Below, one piece after another: positions 42,871 through 51,744 of a stretch of DNA of 64,000 nucleotides. Numbering within the stretch: the first letter of the stretch is position 1; each line of letters starts with the position of its first letter. Below the pieces are notes generated by a model that was not told the origin of the DNA, made no database searches, and saw only the letters and a program-made list of their open reading frames with translations. Both the position numbers and the translations under genes were made by a program. This DNA is from an uncultured Roseibium sp. (GTDB lineage Bacteria; Pseudomonadota; Alphaproteobacteria; Rhizobiales; Stappiaceae), in assembly GCF_963669205.1 (NCBI RefSeq), contig NZ_OY769915.1, positions 5,368,001 through 5,432,000 on the forward strand, read 5' to 3'.

Positions 42871-45665
42871 GCTGCTACTCCCAGTTCATTGGAGAAGACA
42901 TCCTTCAGGGCGGCAATCAGGCCGGGCCGGTCGAATTTTGCGACATAGTCGTCAAAACCGGCCTGGCGGCCACGCTCGATCGACGCCGGCGTGACCAGCG
43001 ACGAAAGCGCGAGCATCGGGATATCGCGGAACCGCGGATCGCGCCGCAGGGATTCACAGAACTCGAAACCGTTGATTTCGGGCATCTCGATATCGCTGAC
43101 GATGGCGTGGAACTTGTCGCCGTTTTCCAGCAGTTCGAATGCCTGCTGCGGGCCGTTACACGTTGTCACGTCGTATCCTGCCGCTTTCAGCACCGGTGTG
43201 AGCATGTTGCGGAAGAAGGAGCTGTCGTCCACGAAGAGAACTTTCTTCGTCAACGCCTCGATATCCATCTCCTTGCGCATGAACCAGTCTTCGAAAGCCT
43301 GAGGGAGGTAGTAACCCAGGTCGATGATTTCGGTTGCGCGTTCCTTGACGATCGCGGATCCGAGAATGCCGGGGCGCTCCGATCCGACCTCGATGTTCAT
43401 GCGGTCCTCGACGATATCGACGATCTCGTCAACAACCAGACCCATGGACCTGCCGGCGTCGGAGAAGACCAGCATCGGCTGGGTCCCTTCCGTCTTGTGG
43501 CAATCGCCGTCGTTGACATAGACCAGCGGCATGAGCGCGCCGCGATACTGGACGAGATCCCGGCCGTTGGAACGCTCGATCTTCGACACCTCGAATTCCT
43601 CGAGACGCGTGACCAGCGACAGCGGCACCGCCTTGGGCTCCGGCGCACCCGCACGGAACAGGAGCAACGAAATCGAATTCTGTCCTGTCATGGCCCTGCG
43701 CTGCAGGTCGTCCTGCTCCTCTTCCTCGGACTCGGCGACCGAGCTCGAAGCGTGGCTCGCCATCGCACCCGCAATGCCGTTCGGATCGATGATCATGATC
43801 ACCGAACCGTCGCCCAGAATGGTGTTTCCGGAGAACATGTTGAGGTTGCGGAGCATGGTCGACATCGGTTTGACGACGATTTCCTCCGTGTGGAAGACAC
43901 CGTCCACCACCACGCCGAATGTCTGGCTTCCGACCTGCATGACGACGATGAAACCGTTGTCCTCGTCGATCGCCTTGTCGACATCCTCGCCTTCATAGAT
44001 GCCCAGAAGCTGAGACAGATGAACCAGCGGCAGCAACTTGTTGCGCAGGCGCAGGACCGGCGTGTCCTTGATCCGCTCGATCCGGTGCTCCGAATTGGTC
44101 TGGACACGGACGAGTTCCACGACCGACAACTGCGGGATCGCGAACCGGTCGCCGCCTGCCTCGACGATCAACGTGGAGACGATCGCAAGGGTCAGCGGGA
44201 TCTTGATGATGAAGCTGGAACCCTTGCCGGTTGCCGACCGCAGATCGACGGTACCGCCGATCAGCTCGATATTGTTGCGCACCACATCCATGCCGACACC
44301 GCGTCCCGAGACGCTGGTGACTTCGGCGGCGGTGGAGAACCCGGCGTGGAAGATGAATTTGTGGATCTGCGAATCCGTCATCTTTTCGACTTCGGATTCC
44401 GAGGCGAGTCCCCGTTCCAGAACCTTGGCCTTTACCCTGTCGACGTCGATGCCCTTGCCGTCGTCGCGGACCTCGATGATGATGTGTCCGCCCTCATGAT
44501 AGGCGGCCAGGGTGATGATGCCTTTTTCGGGTTTGCCGGCAGCGCGCCGCTCTTCCGGACGCTCCAGGCCGTGGTCGGCCGAGTTGCGAACCATGTGCGT
44601 CAGTGGGTCCTTGATCATTTCAAGGACCTGACGGTCAAGTTCGGTATCGGCACCGATCATTTCCAGGTCGATCGGTTTTTCGAGTTCCTGGCTCAGGTCG
44701 CGGACGATGCGCGGCAGTTTTTGCCAGGCGTTGCCGATCGGCTGCATTCGTGTCGCCATGACACCTTCCTGCAGTTCGGCAGTCACGTTTGACAGGCGCT
44801 GCAGCGGCACCTTGAATTCGCTGTCTTCGTGCCGGCGCACGATTTCAAGAAGCTGGTTGCGCGTCAGCACAAGCTCCGAGACCATGGTCATCAGATGCTC
44901 GAGCGTATCGACGGCAACGCGGATGCTCTGATTGGAAACCCCACCGCCTGCAGCTTTTTTCTCACCGCCTTCGCCACCGGCTTTTTTCGCGGCAGCAGCC
45001 TTTTTCGGCTGTTCCTTGGGTTCGGTCTTGGCGGCGGCAGGTGCCGGAGCAGGTTCTTCCGCCTCCTCTGGCGTTTCCTCGATCTCAACGACTTCCAGCT
45101 CGGCAACCTCGACCTCGATCTCGGTTTCCTGGAAGGCGCGTTCTAGTTCGTCAAGGGAAACTTCGCCAGGGCGCAGGGGGCGTTCAAGCGTCTGATCGGA
45201 AGCATCCTCCGCAGCCGGTTCTTCGGCTTCGGCTTCCTGCGGAGCGGCCTCGGCTTCCTCGACTGTCTCGCCAGCCATGGCTGCATCCGCCTTGGCCGAC
45301 ATGTCCTCGAGCTTGCCGATCAATTCGCTGTCGTCGCCTTCCGGCTCCTCGCCCTCGGCGGCCTCCAAATCACCCAGAATATCCTTGATCTGGTCAATCG
45401 AGATCAGGATCAGTGAAACGGCTTCCTGCGTGACCGGTGCGCCGTCGCGAAACTTGCCCATGAGCGTTTCAGCTGCATGTGCAATACCTTCAAGCCGGGG
45501 AAGGCCCAAGAATCCGCAGGTGCCCTTGATGGTATGCACCAGACGGAAAATATTATCCAAAATAGTCGCGTTGTTCGGTTCCTGCTCGAATTTAACGAGC
45601 TCTACGTCAACAACATCGAGACTCTCGTTCGTCTCGGTAATAAATTCCCTGAGGAGGTCGTCCAT
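42867..45665 (-). CDS. cheA: Hybrid chemotaxis kinase CheA with second CheW-like region and C-terminal receiver
   Basis: A 932-residue kinase. The N-terminal Hpt domain carries His44 (LVHTIKGTCGFLG), followed by an acidic low-complexity linker, dimerisation and ATPase domains (HMVRNSADHGLERPEERRA, VRDDGKGID, SGRGVGMDVVRNNIE) and a CheW-like regulatory domain. Beyond the usual end lie a second CheW-like stretch (LLLFRAGAPEPKAVPLSLVTRLE) and a receiver domain with its Asp in HAIVSDIEMPEINGFEF. This resembles hybrid CheA-REC kinases known in several proteobacteria. It heads the cluster; chpT lies 133 bp upstream. Confidence 0.95.
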   Translation of the reverse strand: MDDLLREFITETNESLDVVDVELVKFEQEPNNATILDNIFRLVHTIKGTCGFLGLPRLEGIAHAAETLMGKFRDGAPVTQEAVSLILISIDQIKDILGDLEAAEGEEPEGDDSELIGKLEDMSAKADAAMAGETVEEAEAAPQEAEAEEPAAEDASDQTLERPLRPGEVSLDELERAFQETEIEVEVAELEVVEIEETPEEAEEPAPAPAAAKTEPKEQPKKAAAAKKAGGEGGEKKAAGGGVSNQSIRVAVDTLEHLMTMVSELVLTRNQLLEIVRRHEDSEFKVPLQRLSNVTAELQEGVMATRMQPIGNAWQKLPRIVRDLSQELEKPIDLEMIGADTELDRQVLEMIKDPLTHMVRNSADHGLERPEERRAAGKPEKGIITLAAYHEGGHIIIEVRDDGKGIDVDRVKAKVLERGLASESEVEKMTDSQIHKFIFHAGFSTAAEVTSVSGRGVGMDVVRNNIELIGGTVDLRSATGKGSSFIIKIPLTLAIVSTLIVEAGGDRFAIPQLSVVELVRVQTNSEHRIERIKDTPVLRLRNKLLPLVHLSQLLGIYEGEDVDKAIDEDNGFIVVMQVGSQTFGVVVDGVFHTEEIVVKPMSTMLRNLNMFSGNTILGDGSVIMIIDPNGIAGAMASHASSSVAESEEEEQDDLQRRAMTGQNSISLLLFRAGAPEPKAVPLSLVTRLEEFEVSKIERSNGRDLVQYRGALMPLVYVNDGDCHKTEGTQPMLVFSDAGRSMGLVVDEIVDIVEDRMNIEVGSERPGILGSAIVKERATEIIDLGYYLPQAFEDWFMRKEMDIEALTKKVLFVDDSSFFRNMLTPVLKAAGYDVTTCNGPQQAFELLENGDKFHAIVSDIEMPEINGFEFCESLRRDPRFRDIPMLALSSLVTPASIERGRQAGFDDYVAKFDRPGLIAALKDVFSNELGVAA

Positions 45666-45798
45666 GGCCTGCTCTCACCCGACTTGTTACTGGTTCCGCA
45701 TCCTGAAACGGATGTCTGGACCGGAAAGTCCATGAGAGTAGGTTGACGGCAAAGAGTTAAGATACGCTGAAACGAGCGGACACTTTTGTCGAAGTCGA

Positions 45799-46443
45799 TC
45801 AGACCTTTGGCAGGGCCGTGATTTTTACCAATTCTTCTTGTTTATCTATTGTTAATACCATGTTCGATTCACGCGCCAGAAGCAAAGTATAGATCGGCTG
45901 AACCGAATGGGCATCGATCCGTTCAGGCTCCTCTCCGTCAAGCGTTTCCTTCATTCCAAGCGGGATACGCGGATTGAGACCGCTGGCGGACAGAGTGAAG
46001 GACGGCGACTGCGGATCACCCTCCATTTCAACCTTGATCTCGCCACCGCGCGGAACGCACTGATTGGCGATGAGAATGAGGTTAAGCAAAAGTTTGACAT
46101 AGTTTTTCGGCATCAGGTGCCGGGAAACTTGCCAAACTAGATCGGATTTTTCGTTTTCCATAAAGCCCGTGGCAACAACCTGGGCATCACCCAGGTCGAT
46201 CTCGGCACCGGCGGAACCGGCCGCGCCGAACGCAAGGCGCGCGAATTGCAGTTTCGCCGATGCCTGGCGCGCACTCTTTCGAATGAGATCCATCGCGAAA
46301 TCACGCATGTCTTCGGAGCCTTCTTCGTCAAGGACCTCAAGACCGTTCGTGATTGCACCCACCGGGCTGATGATGTCGTGACAAACGCGGCTGGCAACCA
46401 AAGCGGCTAGGTCCAGAGAGGAAAGCTCTTGAAGTGCTGACAT
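45799..46443 (-). CDS. chpT: Histidine phosphotransferase ChpT
   Basis: A 214-residue histidine phosphotransferase. His22 lies in SRVCHDIISPVGAITNGLEVL, the DHp motif of ChpT, and a degenerate, ATPase-like C-terminal domain follows (LLNLILIANQCVPRGGEIKVEMEG). In Caulobacter, ChpT shuttles phosphate from CckA to CtrA and CpdR. ctrA is 9 kb away in the same window, cckA is not seen. The gene precedes cheA on the same strand. Confidence 0.9.
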   Translation of the reverse strand: MSALQELSSLDLAALVASRVCHDIISPVGAITNGLEVLDEEGSEDMRDFAMDLIRKSARQASAKLQFARLAFGAAGSAGAEIDLGDAQVVATGFMENEKSDLVWQVSRHLMPKNYVKLLLNLILIANQCVPRGGEIKVEMEGDPQSPSFTLSASGLNPRIPLGMKETLDGEEPERIDAHSVQPIYTLLLARESNMVLTIDKQEELVKITALPKV

Positions 46444-46652
46444 GACGTTGTAAGGCTCTTCTGAAAGGGTCTAAGCGAAATGCTGATTCGCGTTGCTTTG
46501 CGCAAGCGTTACACATCCTCAAAGCCGCTGCCAAGACAACGCCGCCATGCAAACGGGATCATCCAGATGAAAGTTGCCTGTTTCCCAGATTTCAGCGGAA
46601 AAGACCGGCCCTGAGCGGTATCTGCGCTCCGGCAATTGACCGGAAAAAAGCT

Positions 46653-47138
46653 CTAGGTTGCGGGCGTGCAGCCGGTGCTGCGCGCATTGGATTGCGCTTC
46701 CTTGGCCAGTTGCGACCCGTTGGTCACAAACAGGAAGCGATTTACGACGGAATGGAAAAAGACCAGCCGGCCTTCCACGACCGCATAGATGAAGGGATTT
46801 CCGGCGGTGGCAAACCCTTCGGACAGCGCGTAGCCGCCGCAACCGGCGAACATGGGCGCATAGGTTTCCGGATTGCGCTCAAAGGCGGCCATGTTGCCTT
46901 CGTTGACAAAGACCCACTCCGCGCCGCCCCAGGCGATTTCGTTTTCCCGCTCGCCCTTGCGCGGGCGGCCGTCGACAAAATAGCTGACCGGGTCGTGCCC
47001 TCCGATGGCATATCCGGTGATCGGGTCAGGGACGAAAAGCTGGGGACGCGCGCCGACTTCATAGGCAAAAGCGCCCAGAAGGGCACACATCGAAACGGAA
47101 AGACATATCCATGTCTTTTTTTCAGGCCAGCTTTTCAT
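46653..47138 (-). CDS. YHS-domain-like exported/membrane-anchored protein
   Basis: A 161-residue protein with an N-terminal hydrophobic anchor or signal (CLSVSMCALLGAFAYEVG) and a YHS-like domain: DPITGYAIGGHDPVSYFVDGRPRKG then AEWVFVNEGNMAAFERNPETYAPMFAGCGGYAL. Similar proteins occur next to copper and cytochrome genes, but not here. Function is uncertain. It diverges from the eipA-like gene. Confidence 0.75.
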   Translation of the reverse strand: MKSWPEKKTWICLSVSMCALLGAFAYEVGARPQLFVPDPITGYAIGGHDPVSYFVDGRPRKGERENEIAWGGAEWVFVNEGNMAAFERNPETYAPMFAGCGGYALSEGFATAGNPFIYAVVEGRLVFFHSVVNRFLFVTNGSQLAKEAQSNARSTGCTPAT

Positions 47139-47262
47139 CGATTCGGCTATGTAGGGTACCGAGGCTTGCGCGAATCAGTTGATTCTATTGCGATCCAGCG
47201 TACGGGCTGAGGCACTTGAAAACAATGCGCCTCATCCGGCAGATGATGAGGAGTCCCAACTA

Positions 47263-47868
47263 ATGGCAGAACGAGACCGGCAAGTGGCATCCCTGTTGAA
47301 AGCTGCGTTCTTGTGCTTTTGTCTGATTGCCGTACCCAGCCTCGCCATGGCTCAAACGTCCGGTGCGGAACCGATCGACAGTGCCCAGACCTACGATGAA
47401 GACGAGATCCTGAAAACCGGCCACGAGTTCTTCGGCTCGGTCTCCGGCGGCCTCGCCTCCGTCATCGAGCGGGCCTTTTCAAGATACGGTGAACCCAACG
47501 GTTACATTCTCGGCGAAGAAGGATCCGGAGCGTTTGTCGCCGGCGCCCGTTATGGCGAAGGCCATCTCTATACGCGCAACGCGGGGAACCACAAGGTCTT
47601 CTGGCAGGGGCCGTCACTTGGATGGGATTTCGGCGCCGACGGTGCCCGGGTGATGATGCTTGTCTACAAGCTGCCGAGCGTGGACTCGATCTACGACCGG
47701 TTTGCGGGCGTCAACGGGTCCGCCTATCTGGTCGGCGGTGCGGGAATGACCGTCCTGTTGCGAAACGAGACGGTCCTCGTTCCCGTGAAAGCGGGGGTCG
47801 GCGCGCGCCTCGGCCTGAATATGGGCTATCTGAAATTCACGCCGAAACCGACCTGGAACCCGTTCTGA
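47263..47868 (+). CDS. DUF1134 protein, EipA-like envelope protein
   Basis: A 201-residue protein with a signal peptide (hydrophobic core KAAFLCFCLIAVPSLAM, cleaved after AMA). The mature domain begins at YDEDEILKTGHEFFGSVSGGLASVIERAF and is the DUF1134 domain, homologous to Brucella EipA, a periplasmic protein needed for envelope integrity. The start at 47263 follows GATGAGGAG. It is conserved in alphaproteobacteria, and the domain length is normal. Confidence 0.88.
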   Translation: MAERDRQVASLLKAAFLCFCLIAVPSLAMAQTSGAEPIDSAQTYDEDEILKTGHEFFGSVSGGLASVIERAFSRYGEPNGYILGEEGSGAFVAGARYGEGHLYTRNAGNHKVFWQGPSLGWDFGADGARVMMLVYKLPSVDSIYDRFAGVNGSAYLVGGAGMTVLLRNETVLVPVKAGVGARLGLNMGYLKFTPKPTWNPF

Positions 47869-47994
47869 GCCCTTGGCTCCGCCACCCCGGACAGACCGGG
47901 GTTTGATCCTGCAGGCATTTCTCGGCTCTTGGCGAAACGGCCTGTGTCGTCTAATGATTGAATATGGAATTGGGAGAACCACCGGGAACCCGAC

Positions 47995-49350
47995 GTGATT
48001 GAAGCGGTCATGTATATTGCACTGGGGTTTTGCGCGGCCGGCCTGATCGGTCTTGCGATACTCCCTGCCTTCTACCGAAGGGCCTCCCGATTGACCGAAG
48101 AAGCCCTGCGCGCGGTCAATCCCTCAAGTTACGCCGAAGTCAGGGCCGCACAGGATCAGGCAAGGGCGCGGCATGCCATCGAACTCAGGCGCGTCGAACG
48201 TCAGCTTGACCAGGAACGCGCAAAAGCCGCCAAGCATCACCTGGAAGTCTCGCGCCTGCGAACGGAAATCGATGGCTTGAACCGTGGGCACAAAGCCCAG
48301 GTGTCCGGACTGGAAACCAGGCTTGGCGAACTGCATGGCGACCAGAAAGCCGTCGATCTGCTGTCCTCCGAGGTAAAAGCGCTGAAGGAGAAGCTTGCGG
48401 AAACGGAATCCGCGCTTGCCGAGAGCTGGAAATCACCGCCCCCCGAAGCGCCTGCTCGGACATTCGAAGACACATCGGGGCAAAGCACGGACTGGCTCCC
48501 TGCTGCAGGCACCATGGCGCTTGCCCAGATTACCGGGCTGGAAGCGGAAGTCGCGACACTCAAGTCGCGCTTGTCCAAGTACGAGCCAGTCGGAAGCCTG
48601 CAGGCGGACACGACGGAAAACAGCCCGCATATCTCCAGGCTTGCGGAGCTGGAAGCGCAACTTGTCGACACGGAATCGAAATACGTGACGGCGCAGGCCG
48701 AGGTAACGAGGCTTTCCCTGCTGCTTGATGCCGGACAATCCGGCCAGACTGAAGAAGGCGGGGAAGCTTCCAGCGAACAGTTGGAAGAAGTCGATGAGTT
48801 GAAACGCGTAAATGTCCAGCAGAAGGCCGAGCTCGTCGCAAAGGACCGCTCACTGGACAGGATGACCGGTCAGCTTGAGAAACTTCGTGCTGATCTCGTG
48901 CAGGCGCCCGGCCTGATGGAACTCCGGCAGGAGTTCAAGGACCTCGCCGCCAGACTTGCCGGTACCGTGACCAATCCGGCATCGGGCAGGACCGGGCCGG
49001 ACGCACAGTCTGCAGATGCCGAAAGAACCGATGAAGCGGGGAAGAATAGGACACGGCAGGTCGTCGTCGCAAACAGCAAGTCCGCCAAACCGCGATCGAT
49101 AAAGGTCAGGGCAGCGAAAATTGCGCCAGGAAAGGAAAAGGAAGAGGCATCCTCGGCCAAGTCTTCCGAGATCGCAACGGCCGCCGAGGCCCTTGTGAGC
49201 AGGATCGTTGCCTCGAATCGCAAGAAAGATACCGAAGGAAAAGACGTGACTGCAGAACTTGCGGCAGACACCGAAAGCAAGGCGGATACCACGCCGGAAC
49301 CCGACCCCGAAGACAAACCCACCAAACAAAACAAGAAAGATGTTGCTTGA
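47995..49350 (+). CDS. Single-pass coiled-coil protein of unknown function
   Basis: A 451-residue protein. GTG start; residues 4-25 form one membrane helix (YIALGFCAAGLIGLAIL). Long coiled coils follow (about 60-145, 180-205 and 215-330: heptad-like Leu/Glu/Arg), then a Ser/Lys/Ala-rich charged tail ending KQNKKDVA. The topology suggests an inner-membrane anchor with a cytoplasmic rod. No catalytic motif is seen and no family is recognised. Confidence 0.8.
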   Translation: MIEAVMYIALGFCAAGLIGLAILPAFYRRASRLTEEALRAVNPSSYAEVRAAQDQARARHAIELRRVERQLDQERAKAAKHHLEVSRLRTEIDGLNRGHKAQVSGLETRLGELHGDQKAVDLLSSEVKALKEKLAETESALAESWKSPPPEAPARTFEDTSGQSTDWLPAAGTMALAQITGLEAEVATLKSRLSKYEPVGSLQADTTENSPHISRLAELEAQLVDTESKYVTAQAEVTRLSLLLDAGQSGQTEEGGEASSEQLEEVDELKRVNVQQKAELVAKDRSLDRMTGQLEKLRADLVQAPGLMELRQEFKDLAARLAGTVTNPASGRTGPDAQSADAERTDEAGKNRTRQVVVANSKSAKPRSIKVRAAKIAPGKEKEEASSAKSSEIATAAEALVSRIVASNRKKDTEGKDVTAELAADTESKADTTPEPDPEDKPTKQNKKDVA

Positions 49351-49407
49351 CCGTCGCGATCAACGGGTTGCGCGGCGTCGGATCACTTTCCTGAAAGCCT
49401 CTCCTGA

Positions 49408-50178
49408 ATGCTGATTGAACGTCACAATGCAATTCTCGAACTTGCGCGCCAGATGGGCCGCGTGAGCGTTGACGATCTTGCACAACGGTTCGATGTCAGC
49501 CCGCAGACCATCCGCAAGGACCTTAACGAACTCTGCGAGCGGCGCCTGCTCGCCAGAACGCATGGCGGCGCGCTTTTGTCCTCGGGAATAGAAAACGTCG
49601 GCTATGAGGCCCGGCGTATCATTTCCAGCAAGGAAAAGGCGGATATCGGCGAAAGCGTCGCCGCGCTCATTCCGGACAATACCTCTATCTTCATCAATAT
49701 CGGTACGACGACGGAAGCCGTCGCCCAGGCCCTGCTTCAGCACCGTGGTCTGATGGTGATCACGAACAACATCAATGTCGCCAGCCTGATGCGCGGCTAT
49801 TCCCAGATCGAAGTGGTGATTGCAGGCGGTGTTTTGCGTCATGCGGACGGTGGTATCGTCGGCGAGGCGGCGGTGGACTTCATGCGACAGTTCAAGGTCG
49901 ACTTTGCGGTCATTGGCGCATCGGCCGTAGATCCGGACGGATCGCTGCTCGATTATGATTACCGTGAGGTCAAGGTCACCAAGATCATCATGGACAACGC
50001 CCGCCACGTGATCCTCGCCGCCGACAGCACGAAATTCGAGCGGACAGCGCCCGTGCGGGTCGGGCATCTTTCGCAGGTGTCCACATTCGTGACCGACTAT
50101 TGTCCGGATCCGAATTTTGCGAAAATCGCCCGCGATGCGGAGGTCAAGCTGATCGAAACGGGGCAGCAGACCTTCTGA
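49408..50178 (+). CDS. glpR: DeoR-family regulator, GlpR-like
   Basis: A 256-residue regulator. The HTH is SVDDLAQRFDVSPQTIRKDLNELCERRLLARTHGGA. The sugar-phosphate sensor domain contains IFINIGTTTEAVAQAL, NNINVA, IVIAGG-like VVIAGGVLRHADGGIVG and HVILAADSTKFER. This resembles E. coli GlpR, which represses glycerol genes and responds to glycerol 3-phosphate. The glp genes lie 20 kb away and carry CGAAA-type repeats. The association is inferential. Confidence 0.85.
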   Translation: MLIERHNAILELARQMGRVSVDDLAQRFDVSPQTIRKDLNELCERRLLARTHGGALLSSGIENVGYEARRIISSKEKADIGESVAALIPDNTSIFINIGTTTEAVAQALLQHRGLMVITNNINVASLMRGYSQIEVVIAGGVLRHADGGIVGEAAVDFMRQFKVDFAVIGASAVDPDGSLLDYDYREVKVTKIIMDNARHVILAADSTKFERTAPVRVGHLSQVSTFVTDYCPDPNFAKIARDAEVKLIETGQQTF

Positions 50179-50250
50179 ACCCCGGCGCGCTGCCGTCCGG
50201 TCCGGGCCGCAACGTGCCGACAGCAAAGACCAGCCGGTCCGGAGGACAAG

Positions 50251-51144
50251 CTGACCAGGGACGAACATCCATCCGCGAAAGGAGAGCCGGCTTCCGGCCG
50301 CCTCGTTTTCCTGTTGTCGCCGATCGGCATGTCCGGATCCAACTATCTCCGCAATCTGCTCGTTGCCGCCGAACTTTGCGCGGTTCCCTCGCACCCGGTG
50401 CTGCGGCGCGAAGACTGGTTCGTTCACGGATCCGAGCATTTGCAGAGCTACATTTCGGGCCTCGCGCATCACTGGACGAATGCCAGCGACGGCACAAGGT
50501 CAGACGAGATCCGCGCGACAGGCAGCGAGATTCTGGCAGGTTTCGGCAACGTGCTTGCCGAGCTCGCAGCGACGGACGGCGGCAAGCGGACCATCTTGAA
50601 AACACCCAGCACACGGAACCTGGAAAACCTGGAAATCATGTTCCCCGGCGCCAAACTCATCTTTCTGATACGCGACGGCCGGGATACCTGCTTTTCCAGG
50701 CTCAGGGCCGGATACGAAAAGAACCTTGAGGAGAGCGGTCGCTTCTGGTCGGCAAGGGCCCGGCACATGCTCCGTCACGATGAAAGAAGCCGGACGAGGG
50801 ACCGCGCTGCACCGCGGCCTCTATGGGTCCGCTACGAAGACGCGGTCGAAGCACCGGACAGTGTCCTCGACCGGGTCGCCGGCTATCTGGGAGTGCATCG
50901 CGACCCATCCGACGATGTCGACGCAGAACGCCTGCCGGTATTCGGATCGTCCGAGTTCGGGCATGGCGAGGCTGGGGACTTCACCAAGATGACCGTTGCG
51001 CGGCCGGATGATTTCAATCCGGTCGGCCGCTGGAGGAGTTGGCCGAGAGTGACGAGGGAAATGTTCCACGAGATCGCGGGAGACGAACTGATCGCACTCG
51101 GCTATGAAGCCGACAACGCTTGGTGCACCGCACCGGACGGATGA
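50251..51144 (+). CDS. Sulfotransferase-family protein, probable CTG start
   Basis: A 297-residue protein with the sulfotransferase fold. The 5'-phosphosulfate loop is SPIGMSGSNYLRN (23-35), the 3'-phosphate motif is LIFLIRDGRDTCFSRL, and a C-terminal WVRYEDAVEAP stretch follows. An ATG-type start does not exist before the loop. The nearest TTG at 50314 would delete the first beta strand (RLVFLL). CTG 50251 is preceded by GGAGG with 5-nt spacing and keeps that strand, so I chose it. It transfers sulfate from PAPS; acceptor unknown. It lies just after the GlpR-like gene. Confidence 0.72.
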   Translation: MTRDEHPSAKGEPASGRLVFLLSPIGMSGSNYLRNLLVAAELCAVPSHPVLRREDWFVHGSEHLQSYISGLAHHWTNASDGTRSDEIRATGSEILAGFGNVLAELAATDGGKRTILKTPSTRNLENLEIMFPGAKLIFLIRDGRDTCFSRLRAGYEKNLEESGRFWSARARHMLRHDERSRTRDRAAPRPLWVRYEDAVEAPDSVLDRVAGYLGVHRDPSDDVDAERLPVFGSSEFGHGEAGDFTKMTVARPDDFNPVGRWRSWPRVTREMFHEIAGDELIALGYEADNAWCTAPDG

Positions 51145-51160
51145 ATTTCCTGGAATAAAG

Positions 51161-51236
51161 TGGCACGCCCAACGGGACTCGAACCCGTGTTTCCGCCGTG
51201 AAAGGGCGGCGTCCTAGACCGCTAGACGATGGGCGC
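51161..51236 (-). tRNA. tRNA-Glu (TTC anticodon)
   Basis: On the minus strand the sequence folds as a 76-nt tRNA: acceptor GCGCCCA pairs with TGGGCGT, anticodon stem CCGCC/GGCGG encloses CTTTCAC with anticodon TTC, and the T arm is ACGGGTTCGAGTCCCGT. The 3' CCA is encoded. A minor G-T pair is at the first acceptor position. Confidence 0.95.
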
Positions 51237-51387
51237 GCAATGGCTCGAAACGTGTCTGCATCAAGCCGAGGTCCGTGCGTATAAGGCCGCGCGCCGAAAG
51301 ACGCAACCCCTTTTTTCGCCTTCCCGTCACGGCCCCCACGATTCCTGTCAACCGGCAGCCATGGCGACGGCAGTGATGCGGTGCCGG

Positions 51388-51744
51388 CTAACGCGCAACG
51401 AAATCCGTGCGGCCGATCTGTTTTCCGCTGACGGGATCCACGCGCAGAAGAGCCGTCTTGCTTCCTTCGCGAACCAGAACGAAAACGACGCCGTCGGAGA
51501 CGGTTGCCTGCAGCACCTCGGCGTCAGGACCGACAACGATCGTCGACGCGAAGGCATCCTGGGAAATATCGGTATCATCGGTGTTGATCTTGTAGAGAAT
51601 TGCTGCAAAGACAGCGAACAAGCCCGCGAACATGATCAGCGACGAACCGAAAAGCAGACGCTTCAGTCTTGTCTGGATGCGTTCGGCAGCCGGATCGAGC
51701 GGCGGTTCGTTCTGGTCCTCGTCCCGAAAGTCAGGGTGTGACAT
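51388..51744 (-). CDS. Small single-pass membrane protein
   Basis: A 118-residue protein. A charged N-terminal stretch (HPDFRDEDQNEPPLDPAAERIQTRLKR) leads to one membrane helix (FGSSLIMFAGLFAVFAAILY, about 32-51) and a periplasmic C-terminal domain with ASTIVVGPDAEVLQATVSDGVVFVLVREGSKTALLRVDP, which looks like a beta-rich small domain. The start at 51744 overlaps the divergent rluD start codon within CATG. Family not recognised; conservation in related genomes would confirm it. Confidence 0.75.
   Translation of the reverse strand: MSHPDFRDEDQNEPPLDPAAERIQTRLKRLLFGSSLIMFAGLFAVFAAILYKINTDDTDISQDAFASTIVVGPDAEVLQATVSDGVVFVLVREGSKTALLRVDPVSGKQIGRTDFVAR

Noticed and set aside
43107..44792. Plus-strand frame of 561 codons
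   Set aside because: It is antisense to cheA, with low-complexity Asp/Arg/Val content and no domain.
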